Source: Arthrobacter sp. FW306-07-I (lineage in GTDB: Bacteria; Actinomycetota; Actinomycetes; Actinomycetales; Micrococcaceae). From it: a DNA stretch of 64,000 nucleotides. Each line of letters opens with the position of its first letter. Within the stretch, counting starts at the first letter, position 1. Shown here one piece after another: positions 8,065 to 16,659 of this stretch. The translations under genes and the position numbers were made by a program. Under the pieces are notes generated by a model. The model was given only the letters and a program-made list of their open reading frames with translations. It was not told the origin of the DNA and searched no databases. The stretch lies in contig NZ_CP084550.1 in NCBI RefSeq assembly GCF_021800405.1, positions 248,001 through 312,000 of the forward strand, in the 5' to 3' direction.

Positions 8065-9192
8065 CTACAGTGCGGGCAACACGTCCCTGGCCTCGTCGGC
8101 GTCCATCCCGGTGGCCTCCAGCAGGTCCACCATCAGCGGCCGGAACAACATGACCACCGTCTCGCCCTCGAGCCGCTGCACCTCCAGCAGCTTGGGATGC
8201 AGGCGCAGGGCAATCTCGCTCAGGTCCCGCCGCGCCGTGCGCAGGTGGGCGCGCCGGACGCCGTCGTGCGATTCCGCAAGGCCCAGCGAAAGCTCGTCAA
8301 TCGCGGCAGCGGTCTCCTGCAGCACTTCGGCGATGCTGTCCGTCGCCTCATCAGAGAGTGCGGCATGGTTGATGGCGCTGGTGAGCCGCCTGGCGAAAAC
8401 GCGGCTGTTGCGCAGCGCCAGGTCGATAAAGTCCAGCGACTGCTTGAGCCGGTCCAGCTCATCCCGGTGCCGGCGGTAGGCGGGCGCCAGGGTGGCAACC
8501 TCACCGGACGCACGGAGCGACTGCCGCATGGCGTCGACCAGCGGCTGGCAGTTCCTGCCGCGGATCAGCGCATGCCAGGCCTGGGTGGAATCGCTGTTCA
8601 CCAGGGCGTCGGCGCATTCGCGCAGGACCTCGGCAAGCTCATGCAGCAGCTTCTGGACATCGCGGCGCGGCTCCCGGCGCGGATCCTTGGGCATGAGGAT
8701 GGTCACCAGCAGCGCGCAAAGGCCTCCCACCACGGCGTCGATGCTGCGTGTGAACGGTCCGCCCGCCGGCGCCGGAAGCAGCACCACCAGCAGCGACTGC
8801 AGCCCCAGTTGGGTGGTGAAGATGGTTCCGCTGTCCAGGAAGCGGGCCAGGAGGATGGAGAAGAGAAGGACGACGGCGGCCTGCCAGATTCCGCTGCCCA
8901 GCCAGTGCAGGAGCAGGTCACCCACGGCAATCCCGATGGTGCAGCCCAGGCCCACCTCCACGACCCGCCGCAGCCGTGGCTCACGCGAGAAGCCAAGGGC
9001 GATGAGGGACGACGTGGCTGCGAACAGCGGGCCGCTGTGCCCCAGTACGTACTCCGCGAAGGCATAGGCCGCCACGGCGCAGACGGTCATCTGGATTGCC
9101 GGAACCAGCGAATTCCGGCTTCGGATCAACCCGGTGCGGATGCGGCCGTGCAGGAACCGTTTGCCTGCTGAAAGTCCTGCTGCTGGAGCCAT
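8065..9192 (-). CDS. FUSC family (aromatic acid exporter-like) membrane protein
   Basis: A 375-aa protein with an N-terminal membrane half (about six hydrophobic segments, residues 30-170) and a soluble, helix-rich C-terminal half, the layout of FUSC/ArAE-type proteins proposed to export aromatic or other organic acids. The membrane half contains 'FAATSSLIALGFSREPRLRR', the paired hydrophobic-plus-basic pattern of this group. The start is ATG 9190-9192 (MAPAAGLSAG). Upstream on the other strand lies the pst operon promoter region. The substrate is unknown; the family call rests on architecture and pattern memory. Confidence 0.75.
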   Translation of the reverse strand: MAPAAGLSAGKRFLHGRIRTGLIRSRNSLVPAIQMTVCAVAAYAFAEYVLGHSGPLFAATSSLIALGFSREPRLRRVVEVGLGCTIGIAVGDLLLHWLGSGIWQAAVVLLFSILLARFLDSGTIFTTQLGLQSLLVVLLPAPAGGPFTRSIDAVVGGLCALLVTILMPKDPRREPRRDVQKLLHELAEVLRECADALVNSDSTQAWHALIRGRNCQPLVDAMRQSLRASGEVATLAPAYRRHRDELDRLKQSLDFIDLALRNSRVFARRLTSAINHAALSDEATDSIAEVLQETAAAIDELSLGLAESHDGVRRAHLRTARRDLSEIALRLHPKLLEVQRLEGETVVMLFRPLMVDLLEATGMDADEARDVLPAL

Positions 9193-9301
9193 GCCGTTCA
9201 GTCTATTTGCTGTTCGGTGCTGCACTTCGTGCCGCCACTACGGCCCCACCTGTGATCCGCGCAATGGTGACCCGGCATTTGTCAGCCAATATCCCGCCGT
9301 C

Positions 9302-9323
9302 GTTAATCCTCCGTTCACTTTGG
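9302..9323 (+). promoter_or_regulatory. PHO-box-like tandem repeat upstream of pstS
   Basis: Two 11-bp units in direct repeat, GTTAATCCTCC and GTTCACTTTGG, with a further GTTACC at 9336 in a similar register. Streptomyces PhoP binds 11-bp direct repeats whose conserved part is GTTCACC. The position, about 120 bp before a phosphate-binding protein gene, fits activation under phosphate starvation. That this genus uses a Streptomyces-type box is an inference. Confidence 0.4.
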
Positions 9324-9442
9324 ACAGGCCATCCCGTTACCTGCGGCCCATAACTTTCTTGAAGGTACACAACGTACGCATCGCGCAGCAGGGTTCTCCG
9401 TCCCTGTCCCGCACCTGAATAACCCTGGAAGGGGTACATCTA

Positions 9443-10564
9443 GTGAAGGCACTCCGCTTCGGCCGCCACGCGGCTATCGCTGTTATCGCAGCCGGCGCAC
9501 TCGCGCTCAGCGCCTGCGGTTCAGACAACGCCACTGGCACCGCTCCTGCCGGCAGCCAGTCCGCCGGCGGCACCAAGGTCACCGGCACCCTGACCGGCAT
9601 TGGTTCCTCCGCCCAGGGCGCTGCCATGGACGCCTGGAAGACCAACTTCGCTTCCGCCAATTCCGGCGCCAGCGTGCAGTACTCCCCGGACGGCTCCGGC
9701 GCGGGCCGCAAGGCCATCCTGGACGGCTCGGCCCAGTTCGCCGGCTCTGACGCCTACCTGAAGGATGACGAATACGCCTCCTCCAAGTCCGTCTGCGGCC
9801 CCGAGGGCGCCATCAACGTCCCGGTCTACATCTCCCCGATCGCCGTGGCCTTCAACGTTCCCGGCGTCACCGACCTGAAGCTGGACGCCACCACCGTAGC
9901 CAAGATCTTCCGCGGCCAGATCGCCAAGTGGAACGATCCCGCCATCGCCGCCCTGAACGCCGGCGTCTCCCTGCCCGACCTGAAGGTCACCCCGGTGAAC
10001 CGTTCCGACGACTCCGGCACCACCCAGAACTTCACCGACTTCCTGGCCGCAGCGGCACCCGAGGTCTGGACCGACAAGGCCGCCGGTGTCTGGCCCGCCA
10101 GCCTTCAGGGTGAAAATGCCAAGGGCACTTCCGGCGTGGTCAAGACCGTCACGGACACCCCCGGCGCCGTGACTTACGCTGACGACTCCGCAGTGAGCGG
10201 CAAGCTCGGCGTGGCCCAGATCAAGGTGGGCGATTCCTTCACCAAGATCTCGGCTGACGCCGCTGCGAAGGCCGTGGACGCAGGCAAGCCGGTTGAAGGC
10301 CGCGCCGCCAACGACCTCTCCATCAAGCTGGACCGCAAGACCACCATCGCCGGCGCCTACCCGATCGTCCTGGTGTCCTTCCACGTCCTGTGCACCACCT
10401 ACGACAAGCAGGAGACCGTTGACCTGGTCAAGGCCTTCGAGCACTACGTAGTTTCCGCAGAGGGCCAGAATGCCGCAGCCGAGTCGGCCAAGTCCGCCCC
10501 GCTGTCCTCGGACCTCGCCGCAAAGGCTGCCAAGGCCGTCGACTCGATCAAGGTCAAGTCCTAG
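9443..10564 (+). CDS. pstS: phosphate ABC transporter, substrate-binding lipoprotein PstS
   Basis: A 373-aa lipoprotein with a basic N-terminus, hydrophobic core and lipobox 'LSAC' (Cys at about 25), so it is anchored outside the membrane. Phosphate-binding features of PstS are present: 'GIGSSAQG' near the start of the mature protein, 'DGSGAGRKAI', and 'NRSDDSGTTQNFTDFL'. The start is GTG 9443, preceded by GGAAGGGG. It is first in the pstSCAB operon and separated from pstC by a strong hairpin, the usual way to make more binding protein than membrane components. Confidence 0.95.
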   Translation: MKALRFGRHAAIAVIAAGALALSACGSDNATGTAPAGSQSAGGTKVTGTLTGIGSSAQGAAMDAWKTNFASANSGASVQYSPDGSGAGRKAILDGSAQFAGSDAYLKDDEYASSKSVCGPEGAINVPVYISPIAVAFNVPGVTDLKLDATTVAKIFRGQIAKWNDPAIAALNAGVSLPDLKVTPVNRSDDSGTTQNFTDFLAAAAPEVWTDKAAGVWPASLQGENAKGTSGVVKTVTDTPGAVTYADDSAVSGKLGVAQIKVGDSFTKISADAAAKAVDAGKPVEGRAANDLSIKLDRKTTIAGAYPIVLVSFHVLCTTYDKQETVDLVKAFEHYVVSAEGQNAAAESAKSAPLSSDLAAKAAKAVDSIKVKS

Positions 10565-10582
10565 CCAACGCTGCAAAACCGG

Positions 10583-10615
10583 GTTCCCCGCCTGCCGGAA
10601 GGCAGTGCGGGGAAC
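10583..10615 (+). terminator. hairpin between pstS and pstC (attenuator or mRNA-stabilising stem)
   Basis: The arms GTTCCCCGCCTGCC and GGCAGTGCGGGGAAC pair with one bulged base around a GGAA tetraloop. No T tract follows, so it more likely limits read-through or protects the pstS message than ends transcription completely. Confidence 0.6.
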
Positions 10616-10667
10616 TTGGCTTTGCACCCCGCCTCCTCAATCCAGCAACGAATCGAAGGGCCGTCGA

Positions 10668-11600
10668 ATGACCGCCACCTCCCTGACCAGTACCCAGGGC
10701 GCCGGGCGCGCCGGGGACAAAGTCTTTTCCGGCGCCGCGCTGGCAGCCGGCTGCCTGATCCTCGCCGTCCTCTTCGGCGTCGCGCTCTTCCTGGTAGTCC
10801 AGGCAATTCCCGCGCTGACCGCTCCCGCCGACAAAATTCAGGGCGGCCAGGGCTTCTTCGCCTACATCTGGCCGATCGTGATCGGCACGCTCATCGCCGC
10901 GGTCATCGCGCTGGTGATCGCCACCCCCATCGCCATTGGCGTGGCACTGTTCATCTCCCACTTCGCACCCCGTCGCCTGGCCTCCGGGCTCGGCTATGTG
11001 GTGGACCTGCTGGCCGCCATCCCTTCCGTGGTCTACGGCGCCTGGGGTGCGGCCTTCCTGGCCAAGGAGATTTCGCCTGCCTATGGCTGGCTCGCAGCGA
11101 ACATGGGCTGGCTGCCCATCTTCGAGGGTCCGGCCTCCACCACCGGCAAGACCATCCTCACGGCCGGCATTGTCCTTGCCGTCATGGTCCTGCCGATCAT
11201 CACCTCATTGTCGCGCGAAATCTTCCTGCAGACCCCCAAGCTGCACGAAGAAGCCGCGCTGGCGCTCGGCGCCACCCGCTGGGAAATGATCAAGATGGCC
11301 GTGCTGCCCTTCGCCCGTCCGGGCATCATCAGCGCCGTCATGCTGGGCCTGGGCCGCGCACTGGGCGAGACCATGGCCGTAGCCCTGGTGCTCTCTTCCG
11401 GCGCCCTGACGGCCAGCCTGATCCAGTCCGGAAACCAGACCATCGCTGCCGAGATCGCCCTGAACTTCCCCGAAGCCAGCGGCATCAAAGTCAGCACCCT
11501 GATCGCCGCCGGCCTGGTGCTGTTCATCATCACCCTGGCCGTGAACATGATCGCGCGCTGGGTCATCACCCGGCACAAAGAATTTTCGGGAGCCAACTAA
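10668..11600 (+). CDS. pstC: phosphate ABC transporter permease PstC
   Basis: A 310-aa membrane protein with about six transmembrane segments. The cytoplasmic EAA loop reads 'EEAALALGATRWEMIKMAVLP' in part (residues about 200-220), the contact site for PstB. 'IPSVVYGAWG' is the typical PstC/PstA motif. The start is ATG 10668 (MTATSLTSTQGAG), with AGGG in the preceding CGAAGGGCCG; the frame is open further upstream only as an overlap. It forms the phosphate channel with PstA, whose ATG follows its stop codon directly. Confidence 0.93.
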   Translation: MTATSLTSTQGAGRAGDKVFSGAALAAGCLILAVLFGVALFLVVQAIPALTAPADKIQGGQGFFAYIWPIVIGTLIAAVIALVIATPIAIGVALFISHFAPRRLASGLGYVVDLLAAIPSVVYGAWGAAFLAKEISPAYGWLAANMGWLPIFEGPASTTGKTILTAGIVLAVMVLPIITSLSREIFLQTPKLHEEAALALGATRWEMIKMAVLPFARPGIISAVMLGLGRALGETMAVALVLSSGALTASLIQSGNQTIAAEIALNFPEASGIKVSTLIAAGLVLFIITLAVNMIARWVITRHKEFSGAN

Positions 11601-12713
11601 ATGACCTCCACGCTTACCCCCGTCCGCAGCAAGCGGTCGGCACTGACCAAGGGCCAGCTGCCCAAGTACGCACCCTACGCCGTGCTGGGTGCGGCCCTGG
11701 TTGTCGGCGCTGCCATCATGGCCCTGATCGGCTTCAACCCGTTTGGCTGGGGAGTGGTCTCCGCGATCCTGTTCGCTGTGGGCCTGGTCTCCTGGAGTGC
11801 GGCCGTGGAAGGCTCCCGCAAGGCAAAGGACAAGCTGGCCACCTGCCTTGTGGTGGGCTCGTTCCTGGTGGCGCTGCTGCCGCTGGTTTCGGTCATCTGG
11901 ACCGTGCTGGTCAACGGCATCCCCGGACTCCTCGACCCCGGATTCCTCACTACCTCCATGAACGGCGTCACGGGCGCCTTCGACAACAAGTCCGTTGAGA
12001 GCGGTGCCCCCGTGATGGGCGGCATCTACCACGCGCTGCTGGGCACCGTGCAGATCACCCTGCTGGCGACCGTCATCTCGGTCCCCGTGGGGCTGCTTAC
12101 CGCCATCTACCTGGTGGAGTACGGCCAGGACGGCCGGGTGGCCAAGGCCATCACGTTTTTCGTGGATGTCATGACCGGCATCCCCTCGATCGTGGCCGGC
12201 CTGTTTGCCGCAGCGTTCTTCTTCGTGGTGGTGGGCCCGGGCACCAAGACCGGTGCGGTGGCCGCCGTCGCGCTTTCCGTGCTGATGATCCCCGTGGTGG
12301 TCCGCTCCAGCGAGGAAATGCTCAAGATCGTCCCCAACGAACTCCGTGAGGCCGCGTACGCCCTGGGTGTGCGCAAGTGGCGGACCATCCTCAAGGTGGT
12401 TATCCCGACGGCGATCTCCGGCATCGCGTCCGGCGTAACCCTGGCCATCGCCCGGGTCATCGGCGAGACGGCGCCCATCCTGGTCACCGCCGGCTTCGCC
12501 ACCAGCATCAACTCGAATGTGTTCGGCGGCTGGATGGCCTCGCTGCCCACCTTCATCTACACCCAGATCCTCAACCCCACCTCGCCCTCCAACCCGGACC
12601 CGTCCTCGCAGCGGGCATGGGGTGCGGCGCTGGTGCTGATCATCCTGGTGATGGTCCTGAACCTCGTGGCACGCCTGATCGCCAGGATCTTCGCCCCCAA
12701 AACAGGCCGGTAA
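11601..12713 (+). CDS. pstA: phosphate ABC transporter permease PstA
   Basis: A 370-aa permease that pairs with PstC. About six core transmembrane segments follow an N-terminal extension with two extra hydrophobic stretches (residues 25-65), an arrangement common in actinobacteria. Motifs: 'GIPSIVAGLF' and the EAA loop 'REAAYALGVRKWRTILKVVIP' in part. The ATG sits immediately after the pstC stop with no spacer. An intergenic gap of about 70 bp separates it from pstB. Confidence 0.93.
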   Translation: MTSTLTPVRSKRSALTKGQLPKYAPYAVLGAALVVGAAIMALIGFNPFGWGVVSAILFAVGLVSWSAAVEGSRKAKDKLATCLVVGSFLVALLPLVSVIWTVLVNGIPGLLDPGFLTTSMNGVTGAFDNKSVESGAPVMGGIYHALLGTVQITLLATVISVPVGLLTAIYLVEYGQDGRVAKAITFFVDVMTGIPSIVAGLFAAAFFFVVVGPGTKTGAVAAVALSVLMIPVVVRSSEEMLKIVPNELREAAYALGVRKWRTILKVVIPTAISGIASGVTLAIARVIGETAPILVTAGFATSINSNVFGGWMASLPTFIYTQILNPTSPSNPDPSSQRAWGAALVLIILVMVLNLVARLIARIFAPKTGR

Positions 12714-12784
12714 CCAGACCGCCTGCCTTCCGCCCACCCGCGGAACCTAGACTTCAACCCATACCCAGTAAGTGAAGGAACACC

Positions 12785-13564
12785 ATGTCTAAGCGCATCG
12801 ACGTCAAGGACCTGAACGTGTACTACGGCGATTTCCTCGCCGTGGAGGACGTCAGCATCAACATCGAGGCCAAGTCCGTCACCGCGTTCATCGGCCCCTC
12901 CGGCTGCGGAAAGTCCACCTTCCTCCGCACCCTGAACCGCATGCACGAAGTCATCCCCGGCGCCCGCGTCGAGGGCGAGGTCCTGCTGGACGGCGACAAC
13001 CTGTACGGCCCCGGCGTGGACCCCGTGACCGTGCGGTCGCAGATCGGCATGGTCTTCCAGCGCCCCAACCCGTTCCCCACCATGTCCATCAGGGACAACG
13101 TGCTGGCCGGCGTCAAGCTGAACAACAAGAAGATCTCCAAGGGTGAAGCCGACGTCCTGGTGGAGCGCTCGCTCAAGGGCGCCAACCTGTGGAACGAGGT
13201 CAAGGACCGGCTGGAGAAGCCCGGCTCCGGTCTCTCCGGCGGGCAGCAGCAGCGCCTGTGCATTGCCCGCGCCATCGCCGTGGAGCCGCAGGTGATCCTC
13301 ATGGATGAGCCCTGCTCCGCCTTGGACCCCATCTCCACCCTGGCCATCGAGGACCTCATCAATGAGCTCAAGGACCAGTACACCGTGGTGATCGTGACTC
13401 ACAACATGCAGCAGGCTGCACGTGTCTCGGATCGGACCGCTTTCTTCAACATCGCGGGCACCGGTAAGCCGGGCAAGCTGATTGAGTACGGCGACACCCA
13501 CACCATCTTCAGCAACCCTGTCCAGAAGGCCACCGAGGACTACGTTTCCGGTCGCTTTGGATAA
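12785..13564 (+). CDS. pstB: phosphate ABC transporter ATP-binding protein PstB
   Basis: A 259-aa ABC ATPase. Walker A 'GPSGCGKST' (about residue 38), Q-loop 'FQRPNPFP', signature '[14 protein letters not shown]', Walker B '[13 protein letters not shown]', H-loop 'VTHNMQQA'. The '[12 protein letters not shown]' string and the N-terminal '[12 protein letters not shown]' are specific to PstB. The site GTGAAGGAAC precedes ATG 12785. No phoU follows; the PhoU-like DUF47 protein nearby is part of the pit unit. Confidence 0.95.
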   Translation: MSKRIDVKDLNVYYGDFLAVEDVSINIEAKSVTAFIGPSGCGKSTFLRTLNRMHEVIPGARVEGEVLLDGDNLYGPGVDPVTVRSQIGMVFQRPNPFPTMSIRDNVLAGVKLNNKKISKGEADVLVERSLKGANLWNEVKDRLEKPGSGLSGGQQQRLCIARAIAVEPQVILMDEPCSALDPISTLAIEDLINELKDQYTVVIVTHNMQQAARVSDRTAFFNIAGTGKPGKLIEYGDTHTIFSNPVQKATEDYVSGRFG

Positions 13565-13569
13565 GCCCG

Positions 13570-13590
13570 CTCCCGTTGGCGCTCTGGGAG
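13570..13590 (+). terminator. weak hairpin after pstB
   Basis: CTCCC (13570-13574) and GGGAG (13586-13590) can pair, followed by TTCGTTT. A short stem with a modest T-rich tail, just after the pstB stop; a possible end of the pst operon. Confidence 0.35.
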
Positions 13591-13655
13591 TTCGTTTAGT
13601 ACGCTCATCTAGATACTTACGGAACTAGTAGTAAGCCAGCTTAAGGAGTTTTGCC

Positions 13656-14114
13656 ATGACGCAGACGGCCAGCAGCCCTCTGGGCCCCCAGCTTACGGTT
13701 TCCGTACCCGCAGTAGGCGCAGGTGCAGCAGTGCAGAATGCGGTCCTCCCGGATCCCGTGTTGCCTGAAATCGTGCTGCCCGACCCTGTCCTGCCGGCGG
13801 AGGGTTTTGCCGCCGCCGCCGGTTTGGCCGGGCCCCTCGCGGCCGGACCCTTGGCACCGGAACTCGAACCCCACCTTGCGGTGGCTGCCGAGGAGGAGGA
13901 CGTCCTGTCCGTGGTCTGGCGCACCAGTTCGCTCGTTGAAAGCATGCAGTGGGAACTGGACAACGCCCAGGAGTCCCTGCGGCAGGCAGTCCGCGCAGCC
14001 TCTACTGCCGGAATCACGCAGGATGAGCTCTGTTCAGCCGCGAACCTGACGGCGGAGGAGCTGGCCGCCGTCCTTCAGTCCGCGCCAGGTGGTGCCGCGG
14101 GCATCCAGCTGTAG
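13656..14114 (+). CDS. hypothetical protein with Pro/Val repeats and a C-terminal HTH-like segment
   Basis: 152 aa. Residues 27-50 are a low-complexity tract with repeats of 'VLPDPVLP' and 'IVLPDPVLP'; residues 50-75 are Ala/Gly/Pro-rich. The C-terminal 70 residues are helical, and 'RAASTAGITQDELCSAANLT' looks like a helix-turn-helix. A strong TAAGGAG precedes ATG 13656. It stands alone between pstB and a convergent Cys-rich gene. No known family recognised; a small DNA-binding protein with a flexible N-terminal arm is the most one can say. Confidence 0.6.
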   Translation: MTQTASSPLGPQLTVSVPAVGAGAAVQNAVLPDPVLPEIVLPDPVLPAEGFAAAAGLAGPLAAGPLAPELEPHLAVAAEEEDVLSVVWRTSSLVESMQWELDNAQESLRQAVRAASTAGITQDELCSAANLTAEELAAVLQSAPGGAAGIQL

Positions 14115-14127
14115 TAAGGCGCCGGGA

Positions 14128-14535
14128 CTACTCCGGGACTTCCAGCTGGAATCCGCACTGGCAGCGCAGCACGCGCGTGGGCAGGGACACGGCGTTGAGG
14201 CTGCGGCCGGTCCTGCTGCTGCGGTAGCAGAGCCGCTCAACCTCGAACTCGGCTTCCTCCATGGGAAAACCGCAGTGGATGTAGTCGTCCCCGAAGATGA
14301 CCACCTTCGCCATCCACCGGACCTGGTTGAGCGCTGCCGCGACGTCGGTGGCGTAGGCGGTGTGTTCCTGGAACAGGTTGCAGTCGTTGCAGGTGTAGGA
14401 GACTGTCACCAGGTCTCCGCCCGCGGCTCCGATGGCCGTGATGGCGTGGATGGTCAGCTGGTGCTCAGTTCCACAGGCCTCGCACTGGGGCTGCCGGGGC
14501 TGTGGCAGGGGGCGCCGGGAATACGGGAAAGACAT
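14128..14535 (-). CDS. hypothetical Cys-rich (zinc-ribbon-like) protein
   Basis: A 135-aa soluble protein. Metal-binding pairs are visible: 'CEAC' (about 18), 'CNDC' (about 49), 'HCGF' (about 88) and 'CQC' near the C-terminus. They would form one or two zinc ribbons. No membrane segment or signal peptide. It lies downstream of pit on the same strand but 180 bp away, so it is probably separately transcribed. Function unknown. Confidence 0.6.
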   Translation of the reverse strand: MSFPYSRRPLPQPRQPQCEACGTEHQLTIHAITAIGAAGGDLVTVSYTCNDCNLFQEHTAYATDVAAALNQVRWMAKVVIFGDDYIHCGFPMEEAEFEVERLCYRSSRTGRSLNAVSLPTRVLRCQCGFQLEVPE

Positions 14536-14674
14536 GACGCGTGCTCATTTCCGCGTGGTGCATCCAAGCCGCCGTGTTGCTGCAGCGGCGCTCATCCGCA
14601 GCCCTGCACACGGCGCGGACGCCGGTCCCCGGCAACATTGACCGGGGGCGCACTTTCGAATGTACGTCACGGCG

Positions 14675-14694
14675 GATTCCCTGTACAGGGGATC
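14675..14694. promoter_or_regulatory. 20-bp near-perfect palindrome between pit and the Cys-rich gene
   Basis: GATTCCCTGTACAGGGGATC is self-complementary at 18 of 20 positions with no loop, which suits a dimeric regulator better than a terminator. It is placed 20 bp past the pit stop and 140 bp before the start of the Cys-rich gene. A separate short stem (CCCCGG/CCGGGG) lies at about 14626-14648 and could act as the pit terminator. Confidence 0.4.
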
Positions 14695-14715
14695 TGCACC
14701 CGCGGGTAACCCTGT

Positions 14716-15726
14716 CTATCCGGGGATGGGGGAGAGCGCCAGGGCCAGCACGAAAGCCAGGGCGCAGGTGGCCAGGGGAGTAAGGGCCCAGAGCCACAGG
14801 ATCCGGATGACCAGCTTCCGGTTGGTCACCGAAAAGTGCTGGTTTTCCCCGGCGCCCAAGGCCCCGGCGGTGACGGTATGGGTGGTGGACAGCGGCCAGT
14901 GCAGCCCGATGGCGCCCACAAAGAGCATCAGTGCGCTGAAGGTCTGCGCCACCGAGCCGCGGAGGGGATCGATCCTGGTGATCTTGTAGCCGATGGTTTG
15001 GGAGATCCGCCAGCCGCCAAAAAGTGTCCCCGCCGTCATCATGACGGCGGAGAGCGCGGCCACCCAGGTGGGGATCCCGCCGTCGGAATAGCCTGCCGCC
15101 AGGAGGGCCAGCAGCAGCACGGCGCTGACGCGCTGCCCGTCCTGCAGGCCGTGGCCAAACGCGACCGCGCCGGCGGCAACAGCCTGGCCCCGGCGGAAGC
15201 GCTGGTTCACCACGTTGGGCTGCGTGTATCGGGCCACCCACGTGGCCGGGTACACCAGGAGGAAGGAGCCGCTGTAGGCCACCAGCGGTGACAGCACCAG
15301 CGGCAGGACCACCTGGAACAACAGTGACTGGTCCACCCCCTCAACTCCCGGGCCCCCGATCGCGAGACTGGCCAGGCCAGCGCCGGCAAGCCCGCCCACC
15401 AGCGCATGGGTGGAGGAGGCCGGAATGCCGCGCCACCACATCAGCAGCCCCCAGGCACAGGCACTGGCCAGCCCGGCCACCAGGATGGTGAGGCCATCAG
15501 CGCCGCTGGGAAGGTTGATCCAGGTTTGGCTGGCGGCGACGGCGAGCAGGGCGCTCAGGAGGGCGCCGACAAAGTTGAAGAACGCGGCAAGGAGCACGCC
15601 GACGCTGGGGGTAAGGGCACGGTTCCGCACCGCCAGGGCGACGGAGGTGGACGCGTCGCGGAAGCCGTTCAGGAAGGCGAATGCCGCGGCCAGGAGGACC
15701 ACCGCGCCGAAGATGGCTGCCGCCAC
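14716..15726 (-). CDS. pit: inorganic phosphate transporter, PiT family
   Basis: A 336-aa membrane protein with about ten hydrophobic segments. The two halves carry the inverted-repeat PiT signatures: 'FLNGFRDASTSVA' and 'STHALVG' in the first, 'FGHGLQDGQRV' and 'PLSTTHTVT' in the second. It would be low-affinity phosphate (or metal-phosphate) symport, complementing the high-affinity Pst system 1 kb away. One base separates it from the DUF47 gene upstream, so the two form an operon. The canonical GANDVAN motif is altered to NGFRDAS, as in many actinobacterial members. Confidence 0.9.
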   Translation of the reverse strand: MAAAIFGAVVLLAAAFAFLNGFRDASTSVALAVRNRALTPSVGVLLAAFFNFVGALLSALLAVAASQTWINLPSGADGLTILVAGLASACAWGLLMWWRGIPASSTHALVGGLAGAGLASLAIGGPGVEGVDQSLLFQVVLPLVLSPLVAYSGSFLLVYPATWVARYTQPNVVNQRFRRGQAVAAGAVAFGHGLQDGQRVSAVLLLALLAAGYSDGGIPTWVAALSAVMMTAGTLFGGWRISQTIGYKITRIDPLRGSVAQTFSALMLFVGAIGLHWPLSTTHTVTAGALGAGENQHFSVTNRKLVIRILWLWALTPLATCALAFVLALALSPIPG

Positions 15727-15727
15727 C

Positions 15728-16345
15728 TCAGGATTCCTTGACGATGATGCTGCCTACCTGGGTGGCCACCCGCCGCATGTCCTTGGTGACCTCCACCAGC
15801 TGGTTGGCGATGTCCCGGTTGCGGGAGTACTGGGCCCACTTCATGTCCGCAATCATGTCCGCCACCCAGACACGGTGGGTCCGCTCGGCCCGTTTAGCGA
15901 GGCGCAGGATTTCGATCCAGTAGTCCTCGAGGTCATCCAGGTCATTGAGCCTGCGCATCGCGTCAACGGTCAGCTCGGCCTGCCGGCTGATGATCTCCAA
16001 CTGGTCGGCGGCGCGCTTGGGCAGGTGGTCCAGCTTGTACAGGGCCACCAACTCCGCGGCGGCATCCATCTTCTCCATGGCCTCGTTGAGGTACCGGGAC
16101 AACGCGTACATGTCTTCGCGGGGGAGGGGGTTCACGAAGCTGCTGCGCATGTGGGTCAAAAGGGCGAAGTGCAGTTCGGCGGACTTGGCCTCGATGTTGT
16201 GCATATCCTCCACGAGCTTGCCGTGCTCATCCGCGGGTACGCCAAGGATCTCGGCCAGGGTGGCACTGGCCAGCACGATCTGTTGTGCCATCTGCGAGAG
16301 CAGCTTCAGCCCTGCGGGCTCCTGGGGAAAAAGGCGCAGCTTCAC
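15728..16345 (-). CDS. DUF47 family (PhoU-like) Pit accessory protein
   Basis: A 205-aa, nearly all-helical protein starting MKLRLFPQEPAGLKLLSQMA. Repeated acidic/His pairs ('HNIEAKSAELH', 'REDMYALSRYLNEAMEKMD', 'DLDDLEDYW') match the metal-binding helices of the PhoU/DUF47 fold. Proteins of this family sit directly upstream of pit in many genomes and are thought to control the transporter. It overlaps nothing and leads the pit operon. The assignment rests on pattern and context. Confidence 0.85.
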   Translation of the reverse strand: MKLRLFPQEPAGLKLLSQMAQQIVLASATLAEILGVPADEHGKLVEDMHNIEAKSAELHFALLTHMRSSFVNPLPREDMYALSRYLNEAMEKMDAAAELVALYKLDHLPKRAADQLEIISRQAELTVDAMRRLNDLDDLEDYWIEILRLAKRAERTHRVWVADMIADMKWAQYSRNRDIANQLVEVTKDMRRVATQVGSIIVKES

Positions 16346-16659
16346 GTATTTACCGGTCTCCGGGGACTTATCAAGGCGGGGTTGCTGCGGTGTGACTTGA
16401 CGCCGGCGGGCAACTGTCGCCTACTCTACCGGCCCGTAACAGCAGCCTCTGAATTGGCCACCTGGATGAGGGCAGAAAAATGGTGCCGAACCGGATACGC
16501 CTCTCGGCGGTAGGCCGCTCTAGGCGGCTAATTGTTGAAGCCCGGGGGTTTCGCGGCTCGGCACCGGTTTCAGTCTTCTACTTCACCCGTCCCAAGTCAA
16601 TCTTGACAGCGGGCGCCCGCTTCGTCCCTGAAATGCGGGCCGCCGGAGGAAAAGGGAAC
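16346..16659. other. intergenic region, no gene seen (314 bp)
   Basis: No frame here has a start with a ribosome site and a plausible product. It must hold the promoter of the minus-strand DUF47-pit pair. On the minus strand a TAGAGT-type -10 is present around 16418-16423, without a clear -35. It also carries a GC-rich stretch GCGGGCGCCCGC near 16606-16622, past the stop of the minus-strand gene ending at 16660; this could pair as a short terminator stem. Confidence 0.35.

Noticed and set aside
14465..15241. 258-codon minus-strand frame overlapping pit
   Set aside because: It lies in another frame of the same strand over a clear PiT transporter; no motifs.
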